Assembly (NCBI GenBank): GCA_019634915.1
Contig: JAHCAN010000007.1
Location: 1-64,000 of the forward strand
DNA length: 64,000 nucleotides
Source: Steroidobacteraceae bacterium
GTDB lineage: Bacteria; Pseudomonadota; Gammaproteobacteria; Steroidobacterales; Steroidobacteraceae
Direction of reading: 5' to 3'
Positions 19,924 through 28,780 of the stretch are shown here, piece after piece; positions within the stretch are counted from its first letter, which is position 1; the number at the start of each line of letters is the position of its first letter. The position numbers were made by a program, and so were the translations under genes. The notes under the pieces are model-generated. The model searched no databases. It was not told the DNA's origin and saw nothing but the letters and a program-made list of their open reading frames with translations.

Positions 19924-20501
19924 GTTTGTGCTCCCTGGTTGCTCGCCTTGCGGTCACGCCACGGCAACATTCGCAGCAGCGTGTCGTCGCGCATGAGGTA
20001 GTGATGGGCCAGCGCCGCCACCGTGTGCAGTCCGATGAGGTAGTAGCCGAGCGTGCCGATGAACTCGTGGATTTCCTCCAGATTCTCTGCCAGCGGCTTG
20101 TCGGTGCCAATCAATGCGGGCAGTTGCAGACCGAAGAATGGAATCGGCTTGCCCTTGGCACTCAGCGTGAGCCAGCCGAGCAAAGGCATAACCACGAGGA
20201 ATGCATACAGCGCGAGATGCATGGCCAGCGCGAAGCTGTGCTGCCAGGCTGGGGGCTGCGGCGTGATCGGAGGAGCACGGAAGGCGAAGCGCAGCGCGAG
20301 GCGAATGAACACGAGCCCGAACACGGCAAGGCCCAGCATGTTGTGCCAGGTCTTCATCAGTTCGCGCGGATCGCTGCCCTTCGGATAGATCTCCCGCAAT
20401 TCGATCAGCAGATAAACGGCGATCAGCAACAGCAAAGTCAGCCAATGAATGCCGATCAGGGCAGGGTTGTAGGCGCTTCTCGGACTGCCAGCGGTGTTCA
20501 T
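19920..20501 (-). CDS. Cytochrome b561 (CybB-like di-heme quinol oxidoreductase)
   Basis: 193 aa, four transmembrane helices. Candidate heme ligands are in GIHWLTLLLL, MKTWHNMLG, AMHLALYAFL and IGLHTVAALAHH, matching bacterial cytochrome b561, which oxidises ubiquinol in the inner membrane or moves electrons to the periplasm. It is coupled by ATGA overlaps to the efflux outer-membrane gene upstream and the DUF2892 gene downstream. The cytochrome c' at the end of the same operon is a possible acceptor. Confidence 0.92.
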   Translation of the reverse strand: MNTAGSPRSAYNPALIGIHWLTLLLLIAVYLLIELREIYPKGSDPRELMKTWHNMLGLAVFGLVFIRLALRFAFRAPPITPQPPAWQHSFALAMHLALYAFLVVMPLLGWLTLSAKGKPIPFFGLQLPALIGTDKPLAENLEEIHEFIGTLGYYLIGLHTVAALAHHYLMRDDTLLRMLPWRDRKASNQGAQT

Positions 20502-22006
20502 TCCGGTTCTCCCTCAGTTGAATCCATCGCCAATCGTGACTCGGCCGGGCGCGTGGAATGGGCGGCGGCCTCTGCATCCCAACCGCCGCCGAGCGCCTTG
20601 TACAGCGCCACCATCTGCACGGCGGCAGCGGTGCGCGCGCGCACCGCCGAGATCTCGGCTTCGTGCAGCAGCCGTTCGGCGGCGAGCCATTCGACCCGCG
20701 CGATGTCGCCGGCCGCAAAGCGCGCACTGGCGTGGCTGAAACTGCGTTGCGAGGCGCCCAGCGCTGCGAGGCGGCGGGCGAGGGTGTCGAGGCTGGCGCG
20801 ATAGTCGCCGAGCGTACGCTCGGCGTCCCCGAGTGCGACCAGCACGGTCTGTTCATAAGCAAGCGCTGCCTGCCGCTCGGCGGCCTCGCGGGCACGGATT
20901 TCGGCGCGCACGCGGCCGCCGTCGAACAGCCGCCAGGAAATAAGGGGCAGGATGGACGCCCGGGTGCTGGATGATTCGAACCAATCGCCTGCATCGAGGG
21001 CCTGGAATCCGCCACCCAAACCGATCGACAGTTTCGGGAAGAGTTCGGCCGTGGCGACACCGATGTCCGCCGTGCTCGCGGCCAGGCGCCGCTCGGCGGC
21101 CAGCACATCGGGCCGGCGGCGCAGTACATCGGCCCGCTCACCCACGGGCAGTGCCAGCAGGGCGAGCAATGAAGGCGCGGCATCGAGCAGCGCCAGTTCG
21201 CGCTCGGGAGGCGTACCCAGCAACACGCCGAGCCCGAGTATCGCGGCACGCCGGCGGGCCTCGATGTCAGGCAGTACAGCCTCGGCGGCAGCGCGCTGCG
21301 CATCTGCCACATCGACGTCGGCGATCGATGCATCACCCAGCGCGGCGCGCCGGCGCACCAGATCGAGCGTTTGCTGCAGCGCCGCTACAGTCGCCTGCTG
21401 CGCACGCAACTCGTGTCCGGCGCCGACCGCGCTGAACCAGGTACGCGCGATTTCGGCGATGACTCGCATGCGCACGCCCCGCGCTTCGAGTTCAGTCGCT
21501 TGCAACCTCGCACTGGCGCCCTCCAGCGCACGGCGATTGGCGCCGAACAGGTCGAGCTCCCAGGCTGCGTCGAAGCCGGTGTCGTAAATGGTCTGCGTGG
21601 CGTCGAGACCGGGAATGACGCCAATAGGCAGTGGACCGTTCTCGCTCTGCCGGCGCCGGTTGACGCTCGCGCCCGCCGCCAGGACGGGCGCTTGGTGGCC
21701 GGCGACGCGATCGCGCAGTGCGCGTGCCTCATCGATGCGCGCCTCGGCTAGGCGAAGGTCGAGGTTTTCGGCGAGTGCGGTGTCGATCAGGCGTTCGAGC
21801 ACGGGATCGCCGAGCGCCGACCACCAGCGCGCGAGACCCGGCGGCGCAGCTGTCGTTGTGACCGGCTCAGTCCAGCCTGTGCCGGTGTCGATCGGAGGCG
21901 GTGATCGATACTCGGGGCCGACCGCGCAGGCCGCCAGCAAGGTGCTGAGCAACGCGATCGCGACGGGACGTCGCTGCGCAGGCGATCGTTCGCGCACAGT
22001 AGTCAT
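20498..22006 (-). CDS. NodT-family outer-membrane efflux lipoprotein (TolC-like)
   Basis: 502 aa from the ATG at 22006, chosen because it overlaps the permease stop and begins a lipoprotein signal (IALLSTLLAACAVGPEY, lipobox LAAC). Two outer-membrane efflux repeats follow, with DLRLAEARIDEARALRDRV, ELDLFGANRRALEGASA and DVLAAERRLAASTADIGVA. It forms the trimeric exit duct for the ABC/HlyD pump encoded just upstream. Confidence 0.92.
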   Translation of the reverse strand: MTTVRERSPAQRRPVAIALLSTLLAACAVGPEYRSPPPIDTGTGWTEPVTTTAAPPGLARWWSALGDPVLERLIDTALAENLDLRLAEARIDEARALRDRVAGHQAPVLAAGASVNRRRQSENGPLPIGVIPGLDATQTIYDTGFDAAWELDLFGANRRALEGASARLQATELEARGVRMRVIAEIARTWFSAVGAGHELRAQQATVAALQQTLDLVRRRAALGDASIADVDVADAQRAAAEAVLPDIEARRRAAILGLGVLLGTPPERELALLDAAPSLLALLALPVGERADVLRRRPDVLAAERRLAASTADIGVATAELFPKLSIGLGGGFQALDAGDWFESSSTRASILPLISWRLFDGGRVRAEIRAREAAERQAALAYEQTVLVALGDAERTLGDYRASLDTLARRLAALGASQRSFSHASARFAAGDIARVEWLAAERLLHEAEISAVRARTAAAVQMVALYKALGGGWDAEAAAHSTRPAESRLAMDSTEGEPE

Positions 22007-23100
22007 TGCAAACGCCCTCGGACGAACAGGGTGGCCATGGTGAGCGATACGAGCGCGATGAGCGCCAGCGGCCAGAGGCTGGCGAGGATATCGCCGGGCG
22101 ACATCGCCTTGAGGAAGCTGCCTTCCACGATGATCAGGAAATGCGTGAGTGGAATCGCCTGGGCCAGCCACTGCAGGAGCGTCGGCATGTTTTCTACCGG
22201 AGTGGCAAAGCCCGACATCAGGACGGCCGGCACGCCGATCGAGAACGCGCCGAGAATGGCTTGCTGCTGCGTCGCACTGATGGCGGAAATCATGAGGCCG
22301 ATACCCACCACCGACAGAATGAACAACATGAGGCTCGCGAGGAGCAGCCAGAAGGAGCCGCTGAAGGGAATCCGGAAGAGCCCCACGGCCGCCCCCATCA
22401 TCAGGAGTCCGAGCCCGGTACCGATGGCCAGCGCCGGCAAAGACTTGGAGATGATGATCTCCGGTGTCGAGGTCGGCGAAACCAGCAACTGGTCAAAGGT
22501 GCCCAGCTCGCGTTCACGGGCGATCGACAGCGAAGTGATCAGCAGGGCGCTGAAAAGCGCCAGGATGCCGGAGAGGCCGGGCACGATGAACCAGCGGTAA
22601 GTCAGGTTGGGATTGAACCAGTTGCGCACCACCACCGGCGCCGCAGGCACGGTATCGCTGCTGACCTCGGCGCCAACGTCGGCCGCAATGGTGGACAGAT
22701 AGCCGACCGTAATCTGGCCCGAGTTGCTGCGCCGGCCATCGACGAGCACCTGTACCTCGCCACTTCTGCCGGCAGCGATCGCGCGTGAGAAGTCCGCGGG
22801 GATGTCGAGCGCGGCGATCACCTTGCCCCGGTCGATCAGGTCCCGCAGTTCCCGGCTGCTGGTTACGTGATGAACCTCTCTGATGAACGCCGCGCTGTCG
22901 AGGCGCGTCACCAGTTCGTGCGACGAACGACCCGTATCCTGATCGTGCACCGCGATGTCGACATTGCGCACTTCGAGGGTGGCCGCGAAGGCAAACACCA
23001 GCAGCTGCAGCAAGGGGGGTACGAACACCACCATCCTGCTGCGCGGATCGCGCAGGATGCTGAGCACTTCCTTGACAAACTGGGCGCGCAGCCGGGACAT
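22003..23100 (-). CDS. ABC-2 type permease, second subunit (YhhJ/YbhR-like)
   Basis: 365 aa. An N-terminal helix (PLLQLLVFAFAATLEV) and a large periplasmic domain (about residues 45-170) precede five hydrophobic segments including GTFDQLLVSPTSTPEIIISK, the hallmark of ABC2_membrane_3 permeases. It probably pairs with the adjacent permease to form a heterodimeric channel powered by the double ATPase. Three bases separate it from the upstream permease; it overlaps the outer-membrane gene. Confidence 0.92.
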   Translation of the reverse strand: MSRLRAQFVKEVLSILRDPRSRMVVFVPPLLQLLVFAFAATLEVRNVDIAVHDQDTGRSSHELVTRLDSAAFIREVHHVTSSRELRDLIDRGKVIAALDIPADFSRAIAAGRSGEVQVLVDGRRSNSGQITVGYLSTIAADVGAEVSSDTVPAAPVVVRNWFNPNLTYRWFIVPGLSGILALFSALLITSLSIARERELGTFDQLLVSPTSTPEIIISKSLPALAIGTGLGLLMMGAAVGLFRIPFSGSFWLLLASLMLFILSVVGIGLMISAISATQQQAILGAFSIGVPAVLMSGFATPVENMPTLLQWLAQAIPLTHFLIIVEGSFLKAMSPGDILASLWPLALIALVSLTMATLFVRGRLQ

Positions 23101-23103
23101 GGC

Positions 23104-24276
23104 TCACGCCTCCAGGTTCTTGCGCGTGGCGCGCTTGGCCAGAAGGAATAGCAGCGCGCCTATCACGCCCATCGCCAGCAGGTTCGGCACGAATGCCGCC
23201 CAGACGTCGCCAGCCAGAAAGACCGTCTTCAGGGAGGAGACGAAATAGCGTGCCGGGATGAGCCAGGTGATGGCCCGGATCGGTGCCGGCATCGCATCGA
23301 TCTCGTACAGGAAGCCCGACAGCATGAATGCCGGCAGAAAGCCGGAGAACAAAGCGATCTGCGCGGCGAGGAACTGGTTGCGAGTCACGGAGGAAATCAG
23401 GAGTCCTTGTCCCAGCGCAGGGACCATGAACACCGCCGAGAGCAGGAGAAGCGCGGCCAGAGAGCCGCGCAGCGGGACATCGAACACGAAGACTGCCAGC
23501 GCTGCCGCGCCCAGGGTGGACAGCATGCCGAGCGCGAAATAGGGCAGCAGTTTGCCGATCAGGATCTCCACGACCGATGCGGGCGTGGACAAGACTGCCT
23601 CCATGGTGCCGCGCTCCCACTCGCGCGCTACCACGAGCGCGGTCAGCATCGTGCCGATGATGGTCATGACGATGGCGATGGCGCCCGGTACGAGCGAGCG
23701 ACGGCTTTCGAGCTCGGCGTTGAACCAGTAGCGCGGATTCAGGGCGACGGCTGTGGAGGGGACATCGGCGCCGAGTCCGGCGCGCCAGGTCTGCACCACG
23801 CCTTGCGCGTAATTGGCGACGTAATTGGCGGTATTGGGCTGCGAGCCATCGGTAATGACCTGAACGAGTGGCTGGCCACTGCGCCCGTTGAGACGGCGCT
23901 CGAAATCCTGCGGGATCACGACGAAGCCACGCAGCCTGCCCGACACGATCTCTTCGGCCACATCGCGCCGGTCATGGGCAAGCGTCACGTCGAGGTAGCG
24001 GGTACCGGTAAAAGCGGCGGCCAGCGTGTGCGCTGAGGCGGAGGGCGATTCCAGTACCACCCCGATACGTACCTTGCTTACATCCAGCGACACTGCATAG
24101 GCAAACAGGAACAGCAGTACGGTCGGCAAGACGAAGGCGATCAGCAGCGTGGAGGGATCGCGGATCGCCTGCAGACTCTCTTTCAAAACAAGCGCCCGGA
24201 GGCGCGCCGCGTCGAAGCGGCGCATCGCTGCCACGGGGGCGCGGGCGGATGGATTCGTGCGGGCTGCGCTGTTCAT
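23104..24276 (-). CDS. ABC-2 type permease, first subunit (YbhS-like)
   Basis: 390 aa with the same layout as its neighbour: helix FVLPTVLLFLFAYAVSLDVS, periplasmic domain, then REWERGTMEAVLSTPASVVE and membrane helices ending at about 380. The chain ends RATRKNLEA. It overlaps the ATPase stop by ATGA. The two permeases differ enough to be a heterodimer, as in YbhSR. Confidence 0.92.
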   Translation of the reverse strand: MNSAARTNPSARAPVAAMRRFDAARLRALVLKESLQAIRDPSTLLIAFVLPTVLLFLFAYAVSLDVSKVRIGVVLESPSASAHTLAAAFTGTRYLDVTLAHDRRDVAEEIVSGRLRGFVVIPQDFERRLNGRSGQPLVQVITDGSQPNTANYVANYAQGVVQTWRAGLGADVPSTAVALNPRYWFNAELESRRSLVPGAIAIVMTIIGTMLTALVVAREWERGTMEAVLSTPASVVEILIGKLLPYFALGMLSTLGAAALAVFVFDVPLRGSLAALLLLSAVFMVPALGQGLLISSVTRNQFLAAQIALFSGFLPAFMLSGFLYEIDAMPAPIRAITWLIPARYFVSSLKTVFLAGDVWAAFVPNLLAMGVIGALLFLLAKRATRKNLEA

Positions 24277-26057
24277 GCGGCCCGCTCGCCGTGGTTGGAG
24301 TCGGTGAGGTCCGCGGACTCGACCAGATGAATGAAGGCATCTTCCATGGTCGGGTCGGCGAGGGGGGGGGCGGCAGCACCGCGCTTGAGTGCGTCGGGCG
24401 TGTCGAGCGCAATCAACCGGGCCCGGTAAAGCATCGCCACGCGGTCGCAGTACTCGGCCTCATCCATGAAATGCGTCGTGACCAATACCGTGACGCCCTT
24501 GCGGGCAAGTCCATTGATATGGGTCCAGAACTCGCGGCGTGTGATCGGGTCGACGCCCGAGGTCGGCTCGTCCAGGAACAGCACGGGTGGGCGATGCATC
24601 ACCGCGCAGGCGAGAGCCAGGCGTTGCTTGAAGCCGAGCGGCAGCGAGTTGGGCGCAGCGGACAACCAGGGCGCAAGCCTGAAGGTGTCGATCATCTCCT
24701 CGATGCGCACGCGTCGCGTGGCGCCTTCCAGCCCATACACGCCGGCGGAGAACTCGAGGTTCTGCCGCACCGAGAGCAGGCCGTAGAGAGAGAATTTCTG
24801 CGCCATGTAGCCGAGCTGGGCTTTCGCCGCGCCGGTGGCGCGGCGCAGGTCGAGCCCCACCACGTGCGCCTCGCCGTGGCTGGGTTTGAGCAGGCCGCAA
24901 AGCATCTTGAAGGTGGTCGATTTGCCCGCACCGTTGGGGCCAAGCAGGCCGAAGATCTCACCCTTGCGCACGTCGAAGCTGACGTTGTCGGTGGCGGTGA
25001 AGGTGCCGAATCGTTTGGTCAGGTTACGGCAGGAGACGGCGATGTCAGAGGCAAGCTCCACCGGCGGCAGGCGCTCGGCCAACGGCGAGGTGCCGCCGGG
25101 TCCACCGCCCAGGAGGTCGATGAAGGCATCTTCGAAACGCGGAGGCACGGCGGCGAGACGTGCACGGGTCCGATCAGCCAGCGCCTGGATTTCCTCCGCC
25201 CTGGCGTCAGCGCGCAACGTCACCCGCACGCCCGCACCCTGTATCACCCCGTCGCCGATGCTCGCGAGGTTCAGCGCTTCGGCCAGTATGGCACGGCGAC
25301 GCTCACCCACTTCTTCGAGTCGAAAGCTGCGATCCTCGAGGCGAGCGGTCAGTTCCCCGGGTGGTCCGTCGTAGGCAAGCTGGCCGTCGTTGAGCAGGAG
25401 CACGCTGTCACAGCGCTCGGCCTCATCGAGGTAGGCGGTGGACCAGACCACGGCCATGCCTTCGTCCGTGAGCGCCTGCACCATGCGCCACAGATCCCTG
25501 CGGCTGACCGGGTCGACGCCGACGCTGGGTTCGTCGAGCAAAAGCACGGCGGGGCGCGCCATCAGTGCGCAGGCGAGGCCCAGTTTCTGCTTCATGCCGC
25601 CGGAGAGCTTGCCGGCCAGCCGCCCCGTGAAAGGGCCCAGGCGGGTGAAGTCGAGCAACTCGGCAAAGAGGCCCGCGTTCCGTGCGGCGTCCATACCGCG
25701 CAACTGCGCATACAGGCGCATGTTCTCCATGACGGACAAGTCCTCGTACAAACCGAAGCGTTGCGGCATGTAACCTGTCGCGACGTGGATGGCGTCGTTG
25801 TCATCCACCACGTCGAAGCCCGCTACCGTGACCCGGCCAGAGTCCGGCACCAGCAGCCCGGTCAGGATGCGCAAGAGCGTGGTCTTGCCGGCACCGTCCG
25901 GGCCGACGAGGCCGGTCAGGCGGCCGTAGTGGATGTGTGCGGTCAGGCCGCGCAGGGCGTGCACGCTGCCGAAACGCTTGGTCACACTGTCGATGACGAC
26001 CGCCGCCTTGCTGTCGGCAACGCCCTCGGTCACTGTCGAGACGCCGTTCACGGGCAT
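24273..26057 (-). CDS. Tandem-domain ABC transporter ATPase (YbhF/YhiH-like)
   Basis: 594 aa with two ATP-binding cassettes. The first has Walker A GPDGAGKTTLL, signature KLSGGMKQKLGLA and LLLDEPSVGVDPVSRRD. The second has Walker A GPNGAGKSTTFK, a degenerate signature LPLGFKQRLALA and LFLDEPTSGVDP. The unequal signatures imply two non-equivalent ATP sites, as in this family. It energises export by the two permeases. One base separates it from the HlyD gene. Confidence 0.94.
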   Translation of the reverse strand: MPVNGVSTVTEGVADSKAAVVIDSVTKRFGSVHALRGLTAHIHYGRLTGLVGPDGAGKTTLLRILTGLLVPDSGRVTVAGFDVVDDNDAIHVATGYMPQRFGLYEDLSVMENMRLYAQLRGMDAARNAGLFAELLDFTRLGPFTGRLAGKLSGGMKQKLGLACALMARPAVLLLDEPSVGVDPVSRRDLWRMVQALTDEGMAVVWSTAYLDEAERCDSVLLLNDGQLAYDGPPGELTARLEDRSFRLEEVGERRRAILAEALNLASIGDGVIQGAGVRVTLRADARAEEIQALADRTRARLAAVPPRFEDAFIDLLGGGPGGTSPLAERLPPVELASDIAVSCRNLTKRFGTFTATDNVSFDVRKGEIFGLLGPNGAGKSTTFKMLCGLLKPSHGEAHVVGLDLRRATGAAKAQLGYMAQKFSLYGLLSVRQNLEFSAGVYGLEGATRRVRIEEMIDTFRLAPWLSAAPNSLPLGFKQRLALACAVMHRPPVLFLDEPTSGVDPITRREFWTHINGLARKGVTVLVTTHFMDEAEYCDRVAMLYRARLIALDTPDALKRGAAAPPLADPTMEDAFIHLVESADLTDSNHGERAA

Positions 26058-26058
26058 G

Positions 26059-27099
26059 TCAGGGTTCCGGGGCGCGCGCGCCGGCGCTCACTCGACTATC
26101 GACGTCAATGGTTACCGGCATGCCCTGGCGCAGGGCGACGTCGGCATTGGCAATCACGACACGCAATCGATACACCAGGTCGGTACGAAGGTCTGCGGTT
26201 TCCACCGTTTTCGGCGTGAACTCGGCGCGGGGTGAGATGAAGCCGATCTGGCCCTCGTAAACCTTGCCGGAAGAGTCGCCGTGCACACGCACCGGCATGC
26301 CGGGCGCGATGTGGCCCAGATCCGGCTCGCCGACGTAGGCCCGCACGTATACCGGAGTGTCGAGACTCAGGCTGTAGACAGTGCTCTGGCTGGCAACCAT
26401 GCTGCCCGGCTCACGCACTCGCGCGATCACGGTGCCGTTGCTCGGCGACCGCAATTCGGTGTCGGCCAGCGCGGTCGCGGCCTGTGCTCGCGCCGCCTGC
26501 GCCGCGGCCAGCCTGGCAACACCTGCGGCGACATCTTCGCGACGATAGCCTTCTCTCGCCTGTGACAACGCGGCTTCAGCCGCCTTGACGCGCGCGAGTG
26601 CCTGGTCGCTGGCAGCGCGCGCAGCATCGACGGTCCGCTGGCTGCTGGCGCCTGTAGCCAGCAGTTCTCTCTGCCGGCGGTCGTTGCCCTCCGCATCGAC
26701 GGCCACGGCCTGTGCCTGATTGAGCGCCGCCCGGGCCTGCGCGATCTCCTGGGGTCGCAGGCCGCGCTTCAATTTGTCGAGTTCTGCTTGCGCGATCGTC
26801 ACGGCCGCGTCAGCCGCTGCGAGCGCCTCCTGATAGGGCTGTGCGTCGAGTACGGCCATGCGCGCACCGGCGGTGACCTGATCGCCCTCGTCGAAAGCCA
26901 TCTGCGCCACGCGCCCCGGCTGTCGGAAGGCCAGTTGCACTTCCCGAATGTCGACGTTGCCATAGAGACGCAGCACGCCATCCTCATTGCCGGAGCGCTG
27001 TAGCCATAGCCATCCGGCGGCAATTGAGACTATTGCAGCGAAGGTGACCACGATGGCGCGTTTCGCGGTCACAGCACCCGAAATGGTCCTGATCTTCAT
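26059..27099 (-). CDS. HlyD/EmrA-type membrane fusion protein (YbhG-like)
   Basis: 346 aa. One N-terminal transmembrane anchor (IVVTFAAIVSIAAGWLWLQ) is followed by a biotinyl-lipoyl-like half (YGNVDIREVQLAFRQPGRV), a long alanine-rich helical hairpin (about residues 85-200) and the beta-barrel half (VRAYVGEPDLGHIAPGMPV). It bridges the inner-membrane ABC pump and the NodT duct. The start overlaps the tetR stop. Confidence 0.93.
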   Translation of the reverse strand: MKIRTISGAVTAKRAIVVTFAAIVSIAAGWLWLQRSGNEDGVLRLYGNVDIREVQLAFRQPGRVAQMAFDEGDQVTAGARMAVLDAQPYQEALAAADAAVTIAQAELDKLKRGLRPQEIAQARAALNQAQAVAVDAEGNDRRQRELLATGASSQRTVDAARAASDQALARVKAAEAALSQAREGYRREDVAAGVARLAAAQAARAQAATALADTELRSPSNGTVIARVREPGSMVASQSTVYSLSLDTPVYVRAYVGEPDLGHIAPGMPVRVHGDSSGKVYEGQIGFISPRAEFTPKTVETADLRTDLVYRLRVVIANADVALRQGMPVTIDVDSRVSAGARAPEP

Positions 27100-27704
27100 C
27101 GCGCGGCACCGATGCCGCGGCGATAGATGGCGAACACGCCCGGTGCGTCGCGACGCATCTGCCCCACCTTGCCGGCGAGCAGCGACTGCATCACGAGCCC
27201 CTGAATCATCCCGATGAACAGAACAGCTGCCGCATGCACGTCCAGAGCGGCGGCGAATTCGCCTTTCGCCTTGCCCGACTCGATCAGCCGACGCAACCGT
27301 TCGCCATATTGGCGGACGAGGGTCTGCACCATCTTCTTCGGCAGCGTCTCGTCCGCGCGTTGCAGCTCACCAAACAGCATGCGCGGCACGCCCGGGTGCC
27401 TGACGACGAAGTCGATGTGCGCCATGAAGATCGCTTCCAGTGCTGCGACTGGAGACGCAGCGCCTCGACTGGCTTCGTCCACGCGGGCGAGCAGGCGTTC
27501 CGTGACCCAGGACATGACCGCTTGAAGGATGGCCTCCTTGGTGGGGAAGTGCCGGAAGATCGCGCCCTGGGTCAATCCCATGCGCTGCGCGATGGCTGCG
27601 GTCGTGATGTCGCTGGGATTCTGCTCGGCGGCGAGGCTGATTACCGCGTCGACGGTGGCTGCCCGGCGTTCGTCGGCAGGGAGGTGCTTGCGTTGTTCAC
27701 TCAT
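27096..27704 (-). CDS. TetR/AcrR-family repressor of the efflux operon
   Basis: 202 aa from the ATG at 27704; the open frame continues to 27767 but that would include the operator. The N-terminal helix-turn-helix (ITTAAIAQRMGLTQGAIFRHFPTKEAIL) is typical. The C-terminal ligand domain contains HPGVPRMLFGELQRADETL. It is the first gene of the run it most likely controls, downstream of a palindrome that overlaps the predicted -10 box. The inducer is unknown. Confidence 0.92.
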   Translation of the reverse strand: MSEQRKHLPADERRAATVDAVISLAAEQNPSDITTAAIAQRMGLTQGAIFRHFPTKEAILQAVMSWVTERLLARVDEASRGAASPVAALEAIFMAHIDFVVRHPGVPRMLFGELQRADETLPKKMVQTLVRQYGERLRRLIESGKAKGEFAAALDVHAAAVLFIGMIQGLVMQSLLAGKVGQMRRDAPGVFAIYRRGIGAAR

Positions 27705-27720
27705 TGCGCTTGATTCTAGG

Positions 27721-27767
27721 AGATAGTAACCGGTTACTATCTTATCACACTGCAACAGGGTTACCAA
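27721..27767 (-). promoter_or_regulatory. Promoter and 22-bp perfect palindromic operator of the tetR-efflux operon
   Basis: AGATAGTAACC followed by its exact reverse complement GGTTACTATCT occupies 27721-27742, a size and symmetry typical of TetR sites. On the minus strand a -35 TTGGTA (27767-27762), a 17-base spacer and a -10 TAAGAT (27744-27739) fit a sigma-70 promoter. The palindrome covers the -10 edge. An extra GGTTACC half-site lies at 27759-27765. This implies autorepression. The rest of the gap to 27996 shows no gene. Confidence 0.75.
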
Positions 27768-27996
27768 TATCGGCTACTGCAGTTCGGCGATATCGGATTT
27801 CCCGCTTGCGGCCTCGAGGTCCACGCCCAGTACCGCAAGCCGCTCCGGCAGCGCACCTGCCATGTCCAGATCCTCTGCCTGGCGCTTGGCCGACTCGCGG
27901 TGGTCACGGAACGCAGCCGGCGCAGGTCGAGCGACAGCTCGGCGCGGTCTGAGAGGCCGCGCGTCTCCTGGCGGCTTACGATGAACGCCCCTGCGG

Positions 27997-28689
27997 ATGG
28001 AGCGCGCAATCGTCATCAGAAGGGCTACGCTACCGGCCCAACATCGCGTCGTCTGGCGACGCGCCGCGGTACTTGGGGTGTTGACGCTTGCGCTGGCGGC
28101 GCTCGCTTCCTCGAAGGCCTTGCACAGCGCCCTGATCGAAGTGCTCGCAGCCAGTGAGGATCTCATTGCCGGCCACGCGATTTACGGGATGCTGCTGTTT
28201 GTCTTGCTGGCAGCATTCTCTGCGATGCTGGCGTTCATGTCGGTCGCCGTGATCCTGCCTGTCGCGGTTTTCGCGTGGGGTTCGGTCGCCACGGCTGCGC
28301 TGCTCTGGATCGGATGGCTGCTGGGGGGTGCGTGCTCCTATGCGATCGGCCGTTACGTCGGCCGAGGCATGGTCAAGTGGTTGATCGCCGGAAACGCATT
28401 TCACCGTCTCGAGAATCACCTGGGGCCGGGCAGCCCTTTCGGTCTGGTGTTGCTGCTGCAGTTTGCGCTCCCTTCCGAGATTCCCGGCTATGTGCTCGGA
28501 CTCGTGCGCTACAGCTTCCTCAAGTATCTGCTGGCATTGTCGCTGGCGGAACTGCTGTTTGCTGCGGCCATGGTGAGCCTGGGGGCCGGCTTCATCGAGC
28601 AACGCACCGGCGCTGTGCTCGGCTTCGGAATCGTGCTCGTGCTTTTCGGCCTGGCAGCCTTCTACCGCTTGCGAAACCGGCTATCGTGA
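27997..28689 (+). CDS. TVP38/TMEM64 (VTT/DedA-like) membrane protein
   Basis: 230 aa with about six hydrophobic segments. The VTT/SNARE-associated hallmark is AVILPVAVFAWGSVATAALL then GWLLGGACSYAIGRYVGRG, with a second motif in LLLQFALPSEIPGYVLGLVR. DedA-superfamily proteins are thought to flip or move lipids and maintain membrane homeostasis. It is transcribed away from the tetR operon and may share its control region. It lies 16 bases upstream of a short dehydrogenase-like remnant. Confidence 0.85.
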   Translation: MERAIVIRRATLPAQHRVVWRRAAVLGVLTLALAALASSKALHSALIEVLAASEDLIAGHAIYGMLLFVLLAAFSAMLAFMSVAVILPVAVFAWGSVATAALLWIGWLLGGACSYAIGRYVGRGMVKWLIAGNAFHRLENHLGPGSPFGLVLLLQFALPSEIPGYVLGLVRYSFLKYLLALSLAELLFAAAMVSLGAGFIEQRTGAVLGFGIVLVLFGLAAFYRLRNRLS

Positions 28690-28705
28690 TGCGCAGGATG
28701 GGCAG

Positions 28706-28774
28706 ATGAAAGCGATGTGCCTGCAACAGCCTGGTGAGATCGAGGGAGCAGCGGTGCTCGACATCGCACGATGA
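28706..28774 (+). pseudogene. Possible 22-codon remnant of a zinc-type alcohol dehydrogenase start
   Basis: The short frame MKAMCLQQPGEIEGAAVLDI resembles the first residues of medium-chain zinc dehydrogenases (MKAMVL..PG pattern) and then stops. It lies between the VTT gene and the P-type ATPase. It may be a deletion scar or a chance peptide; there is too little sequence to decide. Confidence 0.3.
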
Positions 28775-28780
28775 CCCGAC

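Noticed and set aside
27774..28166. Leftward open frame opposite the start of the VTT gene.
   Set aside because: It overlaps the conserved VTT N terminus and the tetR control region and matches no family.
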